Shown: positions 44,690-57,745 of the stretch, piece after piece
How the letters are laid out: every line of letters begins with the position of its first letter
Position numbering within the stretch: position 1 is the stretch's first letter
From: Combretum micranthum
Lineage: Eukaryota; Streptophyta; Magnoliopsida; Myrtales; Combretaceae
DNA length: 64,000 bases
NCBI GenBank assembly: GCA_024138025.1
Contig: JAMXBD010000055.1
Coordinates: 868,001-932,000, forward strand
Direction: 5' to 3'
Notes under the pieces: generated by a model
The model's input: the letters and a program-made list of their open reading frames with translations, nothing else
Databases searched by the model: none
Told to the model about the DNA's origin: nothing
Program-made: the position numbers and the translations under genes

Positions 44690-45560
44690 TCTCAAAACTT
44701 GAAACACAAAAGTATTAGTTATTTCTCTTAACTTTCTATATCATTTTAAATCATCTCAATAGGATTTTGGATAAGAGAGATAACCTCAATATATAAAATG
44801 TTGTCAATTCACAAATCTATATATCCCCACTTTCACATGCTGCAACTTCATGCCAAATTTTGTATTGATACTTTCTGAATTCATCAAAACTCAAAAAATG
44901 AAAGTTTTAGAAATTCTTCTCTTATTTACATAGCATTTTGAATCATCTTGATTGGAGATCGGATGAGAAAAATAGCCACAATTTATGAAACTGTACCAAA
45001 TATGCAACTTTGGAAGCCACAATTGCACGTGTAGTGACTTCATGACTAATTCTATATCAATTCTTTCCGAATCCATTAAAACTCAAAAAATAAAAGTTTT
45101 AGTTCTTTTTTTTATCTTCTTTCTATAAAATTTTGAATCGCCTCAATCTAAGTTCAAAAGAAAGAAATGTATATGATTTACGAAACTCTATCGATTCACT
45201 GATTATGGTGTCATAACAATATGAGCAGTACCTTCAAGCCCAGCTTTCATGATGCATTCAGGATTTATCAAAACTGAAAGGATGAAAGTTTTAGATCTTC
45301 TTCTCCTCTTCCATAGAATTTTGAATCATCTTGATCGGAAATTGGATGAGAAAAATACACATAATTCAAAAGACCGTCAAATCTGCAACTCTAGAAGCCA
45401 CCACTGCATGTACAATGATTTCATGATAAATTTTGATCTTAATACTTTTTGAATCATGCCAAACTAAAAACATAAAAAACGAAGGTCTCTCTCTTAGCTT
45501 CACTAGCATTTTGAATAGTGTCAAATGGAGCTAAAATGAGAAAGATATCTTAAATTTATG
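44690..45560. repeat. Degenerate tandem repeat, period about 191 bp, five units
   Basis: The block AAAACTCAAAAAATGAAAG(T)TTTTAG and variants recurs near 44695, 44886, 45079, 45269 and 45461, each followed at similar distance by a TTTTGAATCATCTTGAT-like phrase and a GGATGAGAAAAATA-like phrase. Spacing is 190-193 bp. The same module is present singly or doubly in other LTRs of the window, so the array may be part of an LTR. Confidence 0.8.
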
Positions 45561-46183
45561 AAACTATATTGAGACTATCATGTTTCCTTCTTTAGTGAGT
45601 AAACATGCTACTCTAAATTATTTATCGAGTCTTCAATTGTCTAAACAGCACCTCTTTTATTTTTTTTTTTTCTGGCTTAACAACGTTTTAGCTTTTGATA
45701 ATTCAAAATATAACAACTAAGACCATGTTTCACATTGCAGATCTAAGCTTCAAATATAATCTGACTTGAGTTGTTGAGCTGAGCACTCGGCAGCAGTAAC
45801 CACAACAAAATCAGCAACTTCAACACTTAAAGACAGGAGAGGGGTGTTGGTTATTGTTGTTGCTTATAGTTGGGTATATGTAGATTTGTAGCAACTTGCT
45901 TTACTTACCTTGTCACTGATGAGGAGAGAGGACGCATGTAAGTGTAGTGGAGGAGAGCAATCACAACCATAAACCATACATTGTAACCATAACCAAACCA
46001 TTACCTAAAGTAGCATAGAAAGGTAAATAGTATCACCAGAACCATACATCGTGATGCCTGAACATACAAGTAGAGAAGCATAAGCAGCTATCATGGATTG
46101 AACTTGCAACGTTAGATAATGAGCTAATAGGAAGCATTGATGAAACAAAATAGAGAATTCCACAATAAACTCAGTTGTCCAAT
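45561..46183. other. No gene seen
   Basis: Intergenic sequence without recognised features. Confidence 0.4.
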
Positions 46184-46522
46184 TCATCTAATCATGTAAT
46201 CCAATCCAAGAAATTGGCATAAGTCAAGTCCACAAGACATGCTCAACCATATCAGCGTTAGACAAAACAATGCAATTTGAGGCTTCTTAAAAATATCAGC
46301 ATTTTCTAATTCTGAGATATGACTTAATAAAACCTTCTGAGCAGAGAAATCATCCATATCACCATGAACGCCAAGAGACAAGATCTCATCATGGAATTTT
46401 AATAGACTGATATCCTCAATAATAGCATCTTGAATAGTCGATGTTGGTAAAGGGCTACTTCGAACACTTTGCAACTTCTTTGGTTTTGAAAATGAAGCTT
46501 TACTATGTAACATATCATACAA
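46184..46522 (-). other. Unidentified ORF, 112 codons
   Basis: A minus-strand frame with MYDMLHSKASFSKPKKLQSV at the start and an acidic middle (ISLLKFHDEILSLGVHGD). Composition is compatible with a real protein fragment, but I recognise no family and there are no flanking coding pieces. It may be chance or an exon scrap. Confidence 0.25.
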
Positions 46523-46599
46523 CTCAAGTATTTGAGGAACATAAAGCTTTGATGGCTACTTCTAACATCCATCTGCTGTTAAAACAAAGGTATCTTAGA

Positions 46600-47700
46600 A
46601 ATAGCAAGTTTAATTTAGAGTAAGCACCCTATCCTGACCATAGGCTCAAACAAGCACATGTAGGTGCAAGCAGCTGCTGCATTTGATTCCAACATTGAAC
46701 CAAATTGAGGCTAAGCACTAATCAGACAGCTGTTGTAATATTCTAGCAACTCACACCTAAGAGAAAGTTTACAAATAATCGAATTGTTGTGGAATGTATA
46801 CATGACTGTGCATTATACATAGAAAACATAGGTTTATGATAAGTATTGACTTGTCCCTCTCTTCATAGTGATCTTCTCAATCATATAATGCAACTCTTTT
46901 TTCTTCAATAGGAGTTGTAATTAAATAAATGAGTATGAAAATGGAATTAACTTATCAACTCTATATCCGGTCATATTCTTGATACTCATTTTGCATTGGT
47001 AATGTATCTAGTCATGCGCTATGGAGCGCCTTAACTCTCATATACATTAGTACATGAAAAGATGTTGTAGTGAGATCACTTCAATTCCTTTGATATTATG
47101 ATAAACACCACAAATAAGAAGCATGTTGCAATAATAAGGCCTATCACTAGACAACACTTGATTTTAGAACATACTTTATTTTTTTATGATCATATGCACT
47201 TAGGAGCAAAACTTCTACTAAGCAACAATATTGTCTAATGTGATAGTGTTAAGAATGAAGATGCTTCCTAGCCATAATATTTGAATCATCCTTTTAGAGA
47301 AAATGATCAACCGCGCTCATGCAGCAATAGTAGCAATTGTTACCTTGGATCGATAAGTTTTTTATTAATCAAGCAGGGTATTTCCCACTATTCAACTACT
47401 TAGAATTACTTATTAGGTTATCACCTGAGTGTAGAATACCTGCCAAAGATTACTTGGCTTAATAGAGCATGTTAAGGCGATTGTCTCCACTACTTGACGA
47501 ATAGAAATATCGAGAGAAATGTGGTGATGACTTAACAACATCGTACATCTAAGAGCTAAGCTCTAACCTATAAACAATAATGTCTAAATCATATGTTATA
47601 TTTGTTATTATTTTTCTTTCATTACTAAGCTTTGCACGCTAAGAAAACTAGTCTCTTATTTTGCAGCGACAATAGCAATAAAAGGAAAATAAATGAGCAC
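46600..47700. other. No gene seen; probably the decayed distal part of the next element
   Basis: Lies downstream (minus strand) of the gypsy protease at 48.1-48.4 kb, where pol would be expected, but no RT or integrase motif could be read. Confidence 0.4.
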
Positions 47701-47757
47701 ATCATTATATTTTGATGAAAAATACCCATAGATTGAGTAATATAACTCATTCATTGG

Positions 47758-49739
47758 TTAAAAACACCTAAAGCTTGGTTTAAACACAAAGACAAAAGAA
47801 ATGAGCAAGACTTGATAATAACACTCTTGCTTATAAGTAATCCTTATCCTCCAATTCATGTATTGCTTTACACCTTCACGACAACCACACTTCTTTCTCT
47901 TTTTAAATTCTTTAGTTTGAATTTCCCCTCCTGGTAATGATTCCACATGGATTTGACTAAAGTCATATTTGCTTCATTTTCATGTTCATAGAAGAAGGTA
48001 GCTTCAGTAAAGTGGATTTCATCACAGTTAAACTGATTCTTTGTCATGTTATTAGGATATCTCTTCTATTCTAATGACCTTTTTTACACTAATGTTGTAT
48101 TGAGGGTATCATGTTGTCTTCATGCAACCATGTCCTTCCTATGAGGAGGTGGTAGGATGTAGGTGCATCAATCACATGAAATGTGGCAAAGCCATGAATG
48201 GGCCCAACTTTAAAGCCTGCTTTAACGTCTCCCATTGTCATTATAGAATATTTAAAAAGTTGCTCACTGTGATGGACTACTACACTAAGCGTCAGATATC
48301 TATTCTTGCAGCTTTTAAAGTGGACATAGACACAATATTAAGTGAAATCTATTATCGATAAGCATCCTCTTGATGAGGTAGCAATTGAGTGTACTCTCCA
48401 CATATAAAGATGATTAGGAATGAGGTTCTTCAAGCACTTATCAACATTTATAAACGTAATGACATATCACTTATAGAGATTGCCTCTTTCTCAGGTCGAG
48501 TTTTGTCGTACTCACTATAGTGACCTTGTGCAATTTGATTAAGACCAATTGTTGTTACAAATTACGCATGCTCATTAAATCCAAGGAGATAAACGAAGTC
48601 CTTAACATTTGAAGTCTTCATTAAAGTAAATACAACATTATAGTCACTATTAGTTTCAATTTTAAGTGCATTGTCATTTTCTTCATGTGCCTCAACCAGT
48701 CACACATCTATCGATTCTGTTATGGCTGGATCATGGGTAATGCACACCATGCTGTGCATTGTGTGTTGGAAGCAGATTACTTTAAACGTCATTATTCTTG
48801 ATAATGAGCTCTACACCCTTTCATTGAAGATCCCCTATAGAGTAAAGCAACCCCAAGTAAGATGCCCCACAATTTAATGAAATCTACAAAATTTAGGATT
48901 ATTCTTTTCTTCCTGAGTTAGTACAAGTTCCACCCTTGGTAGCTTAAGATTCACATCCTTCAAATATTGTTATAGCATGGCATGTACCTTTCCCATTGAG
49001 TAAGGATATGTTAGTGCTTCCTTTTACCTCTTACCTTTAAGCTTCTCAACTCTCAGTTTCTTTCCTTCTTTGGGATTCTCACTTCGAGCAAAATTCACGA
49101 ATGGTTTTCTTTTGTTAAACTTCACATTTCCTTCTCTTTGTCATGCAATAGAATTATTGGTCCTCCTGGCATTCTCAACCAGTGTAGAGAATGAGGCTAA
49201 AGAAATATTTTCCAGATACACCGCATACGCAATAAACATCCTTTGAATACAAATCTTCACTAACTCCCATTCATCACATATATCTTCAATTTCCAAAGAA
49301 CGCTCCCTAAAGCATTCAATATAATCCATCAAGTATTCCTTAGGCTTTTGATGAATCCACCCATATCAATTAGGGCCACTTATTCTTACTTAAAGAAGAA
49401 CTTTTCTGGAAACATTTTGCACATACTTGCCTATGAATCAACTGATCCAAGGGAAAGAATGACGTACCCAGAGTACGCCTTCTCTATGAGGGACTTAGAA
49501 AATTCTTTCAACTTTAAATTATTATCAAATCTATAAACCTCTCCTATCTTAATGAACTTCAGTAAATGCTCCTTGGCACTTCCTCTCTTACCATTTAATG
49601 GTATGAATTTAGGACTCACATAGTCCTGAGGGTATGGCTTAGTAGCAATAAGTTGATTATATGGAAACTTAAGATCCAACACTCCTATATCAGACTTAGC
49701 TTGTATTTCCTTTAAGTAGATATCTAAATCTTCCTTCAT
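47758..49739 (-). pseudogene. Tat-like gypsy gag and protease (minus-strand copy)
   Basis: Minus-strand frame 49739-49431 encodes a gag capsid start (YPQDYVSPKFIPLNGKRGS; LLKFIKIGEVYRFDNNLKL; ending LGSVDS). 49332-49141 continues MMDYIECFRERSLEIEDICDE, homologous to the plus-strand frame at 94-200. Around 48990-48840 come MGKVHAML and LKLPRVE, then a degenerate zinc-like segment. The protease at 48361-48080 shows FATFHVIDAPTSYHLLIGRTW across shifts, and 47.9-48.05 kb has HFTEATFF. The order matches the element at 70-9330 and is read in the opposite direction. RT and integrase are not seen. Many stops. Confidence 0.8.
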
Positions 49740-49879
49740 TATGAAATTTCCTTTTAGAGTTGAGGTAGTAGCTTCATCATTCTTATGCTATTCTTAATCA
49801 ATTCATTGCTTTGAACTCTTGTGAAGCTATGTTAGTAAATCATTGATTTCATCTTTATGTGGGTAAGGATCTAATCACA

Positions 49880-50500
49880 TGTGCACCGCTTGATCATCAC
49901 ACTACACGTGACCTAGGAAAACAACAAGTATAGGGATGACAAAGAGAGAATTGTGTAGAGAAAAGGAGTTGGTAATCTCAGTAAGCACTAACTCATATGT
50001 GACAGGTAAGAGAGCTAGAAAGCGTCGAGCTTACCATGTATGACAAATTGATGTTCATTCTTGAATAAGACAAGTGTTTGATTAACTAAGATAGAAATCC
50101 GACAGCACAACGATGTTTGTCCTAGATTTCACTTATCCAAATGAGGAGGGGACTAGCAATATTTATAGGGAATCTAGTTTTCGATATTGTCTATCAAATG
50201 AGACAAATGACCAACGATTAGGATGAGTCTCTCTCATAATAGATATAGAAGTGAACTCACTTATGGACCTAGGCCCAATAAGGCCTTCATGTATAGTGTG
50301 AGAGCTAATTTGAGAAATATTTGAATTGGGTAGGTTAATTCCAACAGGCCCTACCCCAAGCCTACTATGTTAAATCTCTCTTGATCATCCCAAAACAGTT
50401 GGGTCTAACTCTCTAAGCCCTATCACCTTAGTCCTGTCACTTTAGCTCAAAAAGTTAAATCCAAATAAAAATTAAGTTTAAGCTTTTATAATCAAATTCA
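49880..50500 (-). repeat. 5' LTR of the minus-strand Tat-like element (approximate)
   Basis: Upstream of gag on the minus strand and alignable with the plus-oriented LTR remnant at 16.9-17.35 kb. On the minus strand it contains CCTATAAATATTGCTAG, a TATA box followed by a leader. Exact ends and the PBS were not resolved. Confidence 0.55.
50161..50169 (-). promoter_or_regulatory. TATA box candidate
   Basis: Minus-strand CCTATAAAT inside the Tat-like LTR. Confidence 0.5.
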
Positions 50501-50754
50501 ACCATCTACAATCTTAAGTTAGCCAATGTTATGTGAATGTCTTAAATGAGAAGAAGAACATCTTATTTATAAAGTTTAGAGGTGAATCTAAATTATCAGG
50601 TGATATTGAGATAAACAAACTAAGACTAAGGACAATTGGAGATTGTTGGATCATTTTTTGGGATTCGATAACTATCATTGAAATTTCTTCTTCTTTTTCT
50701 TTTTCCTTTTTTATTTAGCCATAATGGGCTTAGATTAGTGTAAAGACTTATAAG

Positions 50755-52455
50755 TAGGGTTAGAAAAAAAACCAACCCAACCAAACCAAACCAAAAAAAT
50801 AGTTTTTAAAATAAATTGTTCTAGAAAATTTTCAATCTAAATCAATCTATAAATTTATGGTTGGTTTGAAGAGGTAAATCGAACCAATCTATAAAACCAA
50901 ACCAAATCGTTTCAGCAAACATAAAAATATTTTACTTATAATTATAAATTTTGTTATGATGATTGATTAAAGGTCATGTTCTCATAATTTCATTATGATA
51001 TTTATTATATGATGAATATTGGTTAATAATAACTTATTCAATTTTTTTAATTGTTTTTTGTGTTCAAGATATATTCCTTCTCTGGTAACTAGGGTGGGCA
51101 AAGAAACCCCGAACCAAACCAATCCGTAACCGAACCAATCCAAACCGAAAAAATGATTTTTTTTTAATGGTTTGGTTTGAAATTTTTCAAATCCGAACCA
51201 ATCCATAAATTTATGGTTTGGTTTGGAAGGTAAACCAAATCAATTCGTAAAATCAAACAAAACCGTTTTAGAAAAATATAATAATATTTTACTATATGTT
51301 TATATGATTTCATTTTATATTTATCATTTGGTGAATATTAATTAAAATCAACTTGTTCTTTTTTAAATTTTTTTAAGGTCATGATATGTAATTATTTTTA
51401 TGATGAACTGTTGTTTTTTTTTAATAGCTTTTAAATTTGTAAAGTATGAAATTTATTTATTCAGTTATAAATTTTCATTATGTATTAATTGTTTAATATA
51501 TTTTGTCAATTGGTCATTTTATCATTGATGAATTTTGTTGATAGATGATTTTTCATTTTAGCTAAATTATTTGTAGATAATTGACATGATGGTTATATTA
51601 AAAAACATAAATTATGACTTACTATGTATTGGTTAGTGAATGTATTTTATTGGTGGATAATTGATTTTATAGAGAATTATAGATTAGAAGTATGATGAAT
51701 TTATAAAGTATTTTGTCATTGTTTATAATAACAACTTTGTAAAATGATATAAATATTTAAAAATCTACACAAATGTAAAAAACTAGAACAAGGAAAATTT
51801 TTAGTTAGAATTTTGATTTAAACCATAATCCAAACTGAACCAAATTGTTATTTAATGGTTAAAAATTTTATAATCCGAACCAAACCGTTACTTAAAGTTT
51901 GGTTTAGGATGAAAAAAAAAACCAAACCGATCCGTGCCCACCCCTACTGGTAACTTATGTTGTTTTTTATTAATCATTTGAACTATGTAGAACATGGATT
52001 TTGTTATTAAAATTTTATATCTTATTATACATTAATTTTTCGTTGCATAATTTGTTAACATATTACTTTTATTCATAAATAACTTTTCTTGATAGATGAT
52101 GTTTTGTTTTTTTACCAGATTTGTTAGTATATGGTTGAATGAATTTTTAGAGGACTATAGATTATATTTTACTATATATTAGTTATTGAATGTACTTTGT
52201 TAGTGACTAAATAATTTTATGAAGGATTATGGATTATGAATGCAACTGATTTATAAAGCATTTTGTTAAAAAATTATAATATGAACCTTGTAGAGTGATT
52301 TTAATATTTGAATATCTGCAAAAATATAAAATATTAGAACTAAGTTTTTTTATTAGAATTTTGATTTAACCTATAACCCTAACTGAACCAAACCGTTATT
52401 TAATGGTTTAGTTTAGGAAGGAAAAAAAAAACAAACTGATTCGCGCTCACCTCAA
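50755..52455. mobile_element. hAT-like non-autonomous element (outer), split by a relative
   Basis: The outer copy begins TAGGGTTAGAAAAAAAACC and ends GCGCTCACCTCAA, a worn form of the inner element's GTGCCCACCCCTA. The 8-bp duplication CTTATAAG is perfect (50747-50754 and 52456-52463). Without the inner element it is about 836 bp, close to the inner element's 857 bp. Internal AT-rich sequences of the two are recognisably related. Subterminal AACCAAACC phrases occur at both ends. No transposase. Confidence 0.85.
51090..51946. mobile_element. hAT-like non-autonomous element (inner, 857 bp)
   Basis: Terminal inverted repeats TAGGGTGGGCAAAGAAACC and (complement) TAGGGGTGGGCACGGATCGG. Perfect 8-bp target duplication CTGGTAAC at 51082-51089 and 51947-51954. 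It lies inside a member of its own family and is less decayed at its ends, so it is the younger insertion. Subterminal regions carry repeated GAACCAA(A/T)CC phrases. No transposase. Confidence 0.93.
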
Positions 52456-52714
52456 CTTATAAGAATTAAAAGGAGTCTGTGTTTATAAGTAGGTCTTCTT
52501 AAGGTCTATTATATTCAAACAAAGTTTACAGTGTTTAAAAAGAATTTTTTTTTTTAAGTTTGGCTTTCGTGCTTGAAATAAAAGTAAATTATGCTAAAAG
52601 GTATCAACGTTTGGGGTTAAGTTCATTTAAGCTATCAATATTTAAATTAATTTTTAAATATATTTCCTTAGTTTTTAATAATGGTCAAATATTAATACCT
52701 TATATGACTTACTT

Positions 52715-52850
52715 TGCAAAGCATTGATATCTCTTTTTAACTACTTGAAATATTGATACCTTAAATAAATTAATCTGTAAACATTGATTCCTTTTTTTAA
52801 CTACTTGAAACGTTGATACCTTAAATGATATTACCTTCAAATGTTAATAC
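52715..52850. repeat. 60-bp tandem duplication
   Basis: TTTTTAACTACTTGAAA recurs with 60-bp spacing (52734 and 52794), and flanking CATTGAT(A/T) and GTTGATACCTTAAAT phrases repeat likewise. A partial third unit follows. Confidence 0.8.
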
Positions 52851-53979
52851 CTTTCCATGTAATTTATCTCTTGAAATAACATTAAGAATAGAGAAATTGG
52901 TCCCATAATCTCAATTTTGACCTTACTAAGCCAGGTTGCTCTAAGACAGCGCATACTAAGTCTCATTCCTGAACTCGTCACTGATTTAAGAGTTTTCAAT
53001 TACTCTGATGGTTTTTATGTTTGTTTCAATACCTTCTAATGACTCTCTTATGCATTGAGCACCTTTTATATAACTTCAACATTTATTAAATATTTGACAA
53101 ATACATTAGCAATCTATATTCAAGTTTTTATCATCAAAAGTTACTTATAGAATTTAAGAGATGGAAATATACGTAAACTAGAAGCTTACTCAACATCTAG
53201 TTATAGAATACATCAATAAAATGAATTATTTCCTTTTACTAAACCAAGATAATATCAATAAAAGTGTTATCAAAAGCTCAAGTTCCTTTAATGCGTGCAT
53301 TATTATTCACGTGGCCATTGAAAAAAACCAAATGCTTTCCGTGTAGGAAAAAGAGACATCACAAAGAGAAAACACACAATTTATCCAAATAGTGATGAAT
53401 ATTCATGAGTTTGATTTTGAATTTTAAATAATTAGATCATTCGATCCTTGTCCACTTTGTTTGTAATACATACAAATGCAATTGTTACAATTGTTAGCTT
53501 TACTATATAAATAAATGTAATTGTTACACTTATACCTTATGAGTAAGTGTACGATGTTAAAAAGTAGCAAAAAAGGAGTATTATGATTAACCAGAATATC
53601 TTTTAAGGGTCTAAGATTTTCCTCCATTACCAAATTTCACAAGATTATTACATATCTTGACAAAGTTGCTTTTGCTCATAAGTTATGCTTACCTCATCAT
53701 CTACATTTTATCATGGTTATCAAAATTAAATGACTACTATCAATCATACTAAAATAGTTAAATTTATATTAATTATACACAAATATATAAGGTGAATGCA
53801 AACACAGATAGAAAATGCACAATTTAACTAGATAGACATGAATATTCGTGAGTTTGATTTTGAATTCTAAATAATTAAATTATTCGATCCTTGTCCATTT
53901 AGTTTGTAATATAGACAAATGAGACTGTTGCACTTATTAGCTATAATATATAGATAAGTGCAATTATTACACTTACACC

Positions 53980-54858
53980 CATGGTTGTCAAACTCGAGTT
54001 TCTACCTATAATCGCTAAGAGGCTCGTAGAATCCGAACGTAAAATCGAAACGTAGAATCGTAAGATTCACAATTAATGTAAATTTACTTACAATAACTAT
54101 TGATGTACTTACTAAACTAATAAAACTTTAAATAAATTATGAAAATAAAGAATTTAGTATTGAATTACTTATGTACAACCAAAATTTAAGTTTGACCAAT
54201 CATAATCACATACTGTCATAATATATTTAGTGCAATTTTATAATTAAAATAATTATTTTTATTTAATGATGATTCATAATCTATAATTATTAAGACTATT
54301 GCAAATCATTTAAATTATCCTGTGTGAGTAGCTAGTTTTATGCAGTAATGAATATTTTTCATGTTCACTATATATTTGCACAAAAAATCGTACATAAAAA
54401 ATCATTATATTTATGGCAAATAAATTTATAGATAGAAAATTATTAAAAAAGGAGAAAATATAGCACTATATATATTAGTTTATTTTTCATTCAAAATGTT
54501 CAAAATATATCATAGTATATAACCTAAAAGAAAATAACTCTCTGAAAAATACAAAAATAGGAAATGAAAGGAAAAAAATATTAAAAAAACTATAATTAAG
54601 CTAGATTAAGATAAATATCAAGAACCAACCCCAAAAACCATAAATTTAAATATATTAAATTGATTGCATTTTTAAAGTTCAAATAGAAAAAAAAAGTGTA
54701 AAATTACAACTTTACGATTCTACTACCGATTCTACCACCGATTTTATCGATTCTACTTACAAGTTTACTCAAAAAACGATTTTGTATGCGAGTTGAATCA
54801 AAATATCATCATCAACTCGTAGAAACGTACGAGTAGACTCGCGAGTTTAACAACCATG
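53980..54858. mobile_element. hAT-like non-autonomous element (879 bp) in the array
   Basis: Ends CATGGTTGTCAAACTCGAG and (complement) CATGGTTGTTAAACTCGCG are terminal inverted repeats. The flanks CTTACACC (53972-53979) and CTTATACC (54859-54866) are an 8-bp target duplication with one change, and the uninterrupted monomers show a single such site. Subterminal parts repeat ACGATTCTACTACCGATTC-like phrases. No transposase. Confidence 0.88.
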
Positions 54859-55966
54859 CTTATACCTTATGAGTAAGTATATGATGTTAAAAAGTATCAA
54901 AAAGATCGAAATGTGATTTAGTTAGGTGAGTATTATGATTAACTAGAATATCCTTTAAGGGTCTAAGATTTTTCTCTATTAACAAATTTTACAATATTCT
55001 TACATATGTTAAAAAAGTTGCTTTTGCTCATAAGTTATGCTTACTTCAATGTCCACATTTTATCATGGTTATCCAAATTGAATCACTATTATCGATCCCA
55101 TTGAAATAGTCAAATTTATATTAATTATACACACATATATGGCAAATGTAATCATAGAGAGAAAACGTACAATTTAACCAGATAGTCATGAATATTCATG
55201 AGTTTGATTTTGATTTCTAAATAATTATATCATTCGATCCTTGTCCATTTAGTTTGTAATACAAACAAATACAATTGTTGCACTTGTTAGCTATACTATA
55301 TAGATCAATGTAATTGTTACGCTTTTACCATATGAGTAAGTATATGATGTTAGAAAGTAGCAGACAGAATGAAATGTGATTTAGTTGTATGAGTATTATG
55401 ATTAACCAAAATATCCTTTAAGGGTTTAAGATTTTATTCTTTTACCAAATTTTATATGATTCTTACATATCTTAACAAAGTTGCTTTTACTCATAAGTTA
55501 CGCTTACTTCAATCTCCAAATTTTACCATGATTATCCAAATTAAATGACTACTATCAATCTTACTAAAATAGTCAAATTTATATTATTTACACACATATA
55601 TATATGGAAAATACAATCAAAGAGAGAAAAATGCACAATTTAACAAGATAGCCATGAATATTCATGAGTTTAATTTTGAATTCTTAACAATTATATCATT
55701 CGATCCTTATCCACTTAATTTGTAATACAGACAACTGTAATTGTTGCGCCCGTTAGCTTTATTATATAAATAAATGTAGTTGTAACACTTGTACCTTATG
55801 AGTAAGTATATGATGTTATAAAGTAGCAAAAAGATCGAAATGTGATTTAGTTGGGTGAGTATTATAATTTACCAAAATATCCTTTAAGGGTCTAAGATTT
55901 ACCTCAATTACCAAATTTACAAGGTTCTTTCATATCTTGAAAAAGTGACTTTTGCTCATAAGTTAT

Positions 55967-56121
55967 AGGGAAATTCTATGGTCCCATTACTATCCAACGG
56001 CTCATACCATACCCAACCATGATCGAATAACTAAAATAGTTAATATTCCAATTTTTATATTTATTTTAACGGTTAGATGGTTAACTGGACAATCACGTCG
56101 ATGGAATCATAGAAGCTCCCT
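55967..56121. mobile_element. Short MITE (about 155 bp) in the array
   Basis: Interrupts a monomer between CATAAGTTAT and the TTACTTCAATG that normally follows it. Ends AGGGAAATTCTATGGTCCCA and (complement) AGGGAGCTTCTATGATTCCA are inverted repeats. Flanks TAAGTTATA and TAAGATGTG could be a degraded 9-bp duplication, which would suggest a Mutator-like origin, but this is weak. Confidence 0.7.
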
Positions 56122-57745
56122 AAGATGTGTTACTTCAATGTCCACATTTTATCATAGTTATCCGAATTAAATAACAACTATCAATCTCACTGAAATATTC
56201 AAATTTATATTAATTATACATGCATATATATGGCAAATGCAACATAGAGAGAAAATGCACAAATTAACCAAATAATCATGGATTCGTTAGTTTGATTTTG
56301 AATTCTAGATGATTAGATCATTTGATCCTTGTCCACTTAGTTTGTAATACAAACAAATGCAATTGTTGCATTTGTTACCTTTACTATACAAGCAAATGCA
56401 TTTGTCACACTTGTATCTTATGAGTAAGTATATGATGTTAAAAAGTAGCAAAAAGAATAAAATGTGATTTAGTTGGATGAGTATTATGATTAACCAAAAT
56501 ATCTTTTAAAGGTCTAAGATTTTCCTCCATTACCAAATTTTACAAGATTCCTACATATCTTGAAAAAGTTACTTTTGCTCATAAGTTATGCTTACATCAA
56601 TGTCCACATTTTATCATGGTTATCCAAATTAAATGACTACTATCAATCTTACTAAAATAGTCAAATTTGTATTAATTACACATAGATATATATATATATA
56701 TATATATATGGCATATGCAAACATAGAGAGAAAACACACAATTTAACCAAATAGTCATGAATATTTATGAGTTTGATTTTGAATTCTAAATAATTAGATC
56801 AATGGATCCTTGTCCCCTTAGATTATAACACAATAAATGCAATTATTGCACTTGTTGGCTTTACTATATAAACAAATTGAATTATTACATGTGCACCTTA
56901 TCAATAAGTATATGTTGTTAAAAAATAGCAAAAAGATCAAAATGTGATTAGTTGGGTGAGAATTATAATTAACCAAAAATCTTTTAAAGGACTAAGATTT
57001 TCCTCCATTACTAAATTTTACAAGATTCTTACATATCTTGAAAAATTTGCTTTTGCTCATAAGTTATACTTACATCGATGTCTACATTTTATCATGGTTA
57101 TCCAAATTAAATGACTACTATCAATCTCATTAAATAGTGAAGTTTATATTAATTATACGCACGAATATATGGCAAATGCAAACACAAAGAGAAAACACAC
57201 AATATAACCAGATATCTTGAATATTCATGAGTTTGTTTGAATTCTAAATATCAAATCATTCGTTCCTTGTCCACTTGGTTTGTAATACAGACAAATGCAA
57301 TTGTTGCACTTGTTAGCTTTGTTGTATAGACAAATGCAATTATTCACTTATACCTTATGATGTGTGCCAACCCTTGGTACCAAAAAGATGATCTTTTAGG
57401 GTAAATATATTTTTAATGCAAGGAAATTAATAAAATATGAACTGTGCTATCAATGGATATTACACACCAAAGACAACCAGAGCTTCACTCTCACCTGATA
57501 TTATGCATAAATAAGATTGAGTGGTTTTCACAACAATCGCTATGGATTGATAAGAACTACGAATTTGTTATCAAGAACAACAACATGATAAGGAGAATTT
57601 TCTTCAAATGTCAAAAGTTAGGGTTTACATCTAAAAAGAGGGTATTTATATGATCCCTCGATAATGGTAAAAATATAATTAAGATAAATAAATAAAAGAA
57701 AATTCACGCAGTACAAATGAGATACACCTCGTGTAATGGACATTA

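Noticed and set aside
43441..46600. 3' LTR of the Sirevirus-like element
   Set aside because: I looked for the landmarks of the 5' LTR (TTAACTAAAGTTTTGAC, GGGTCCCCAAC, the C-rich run) and did not find them.
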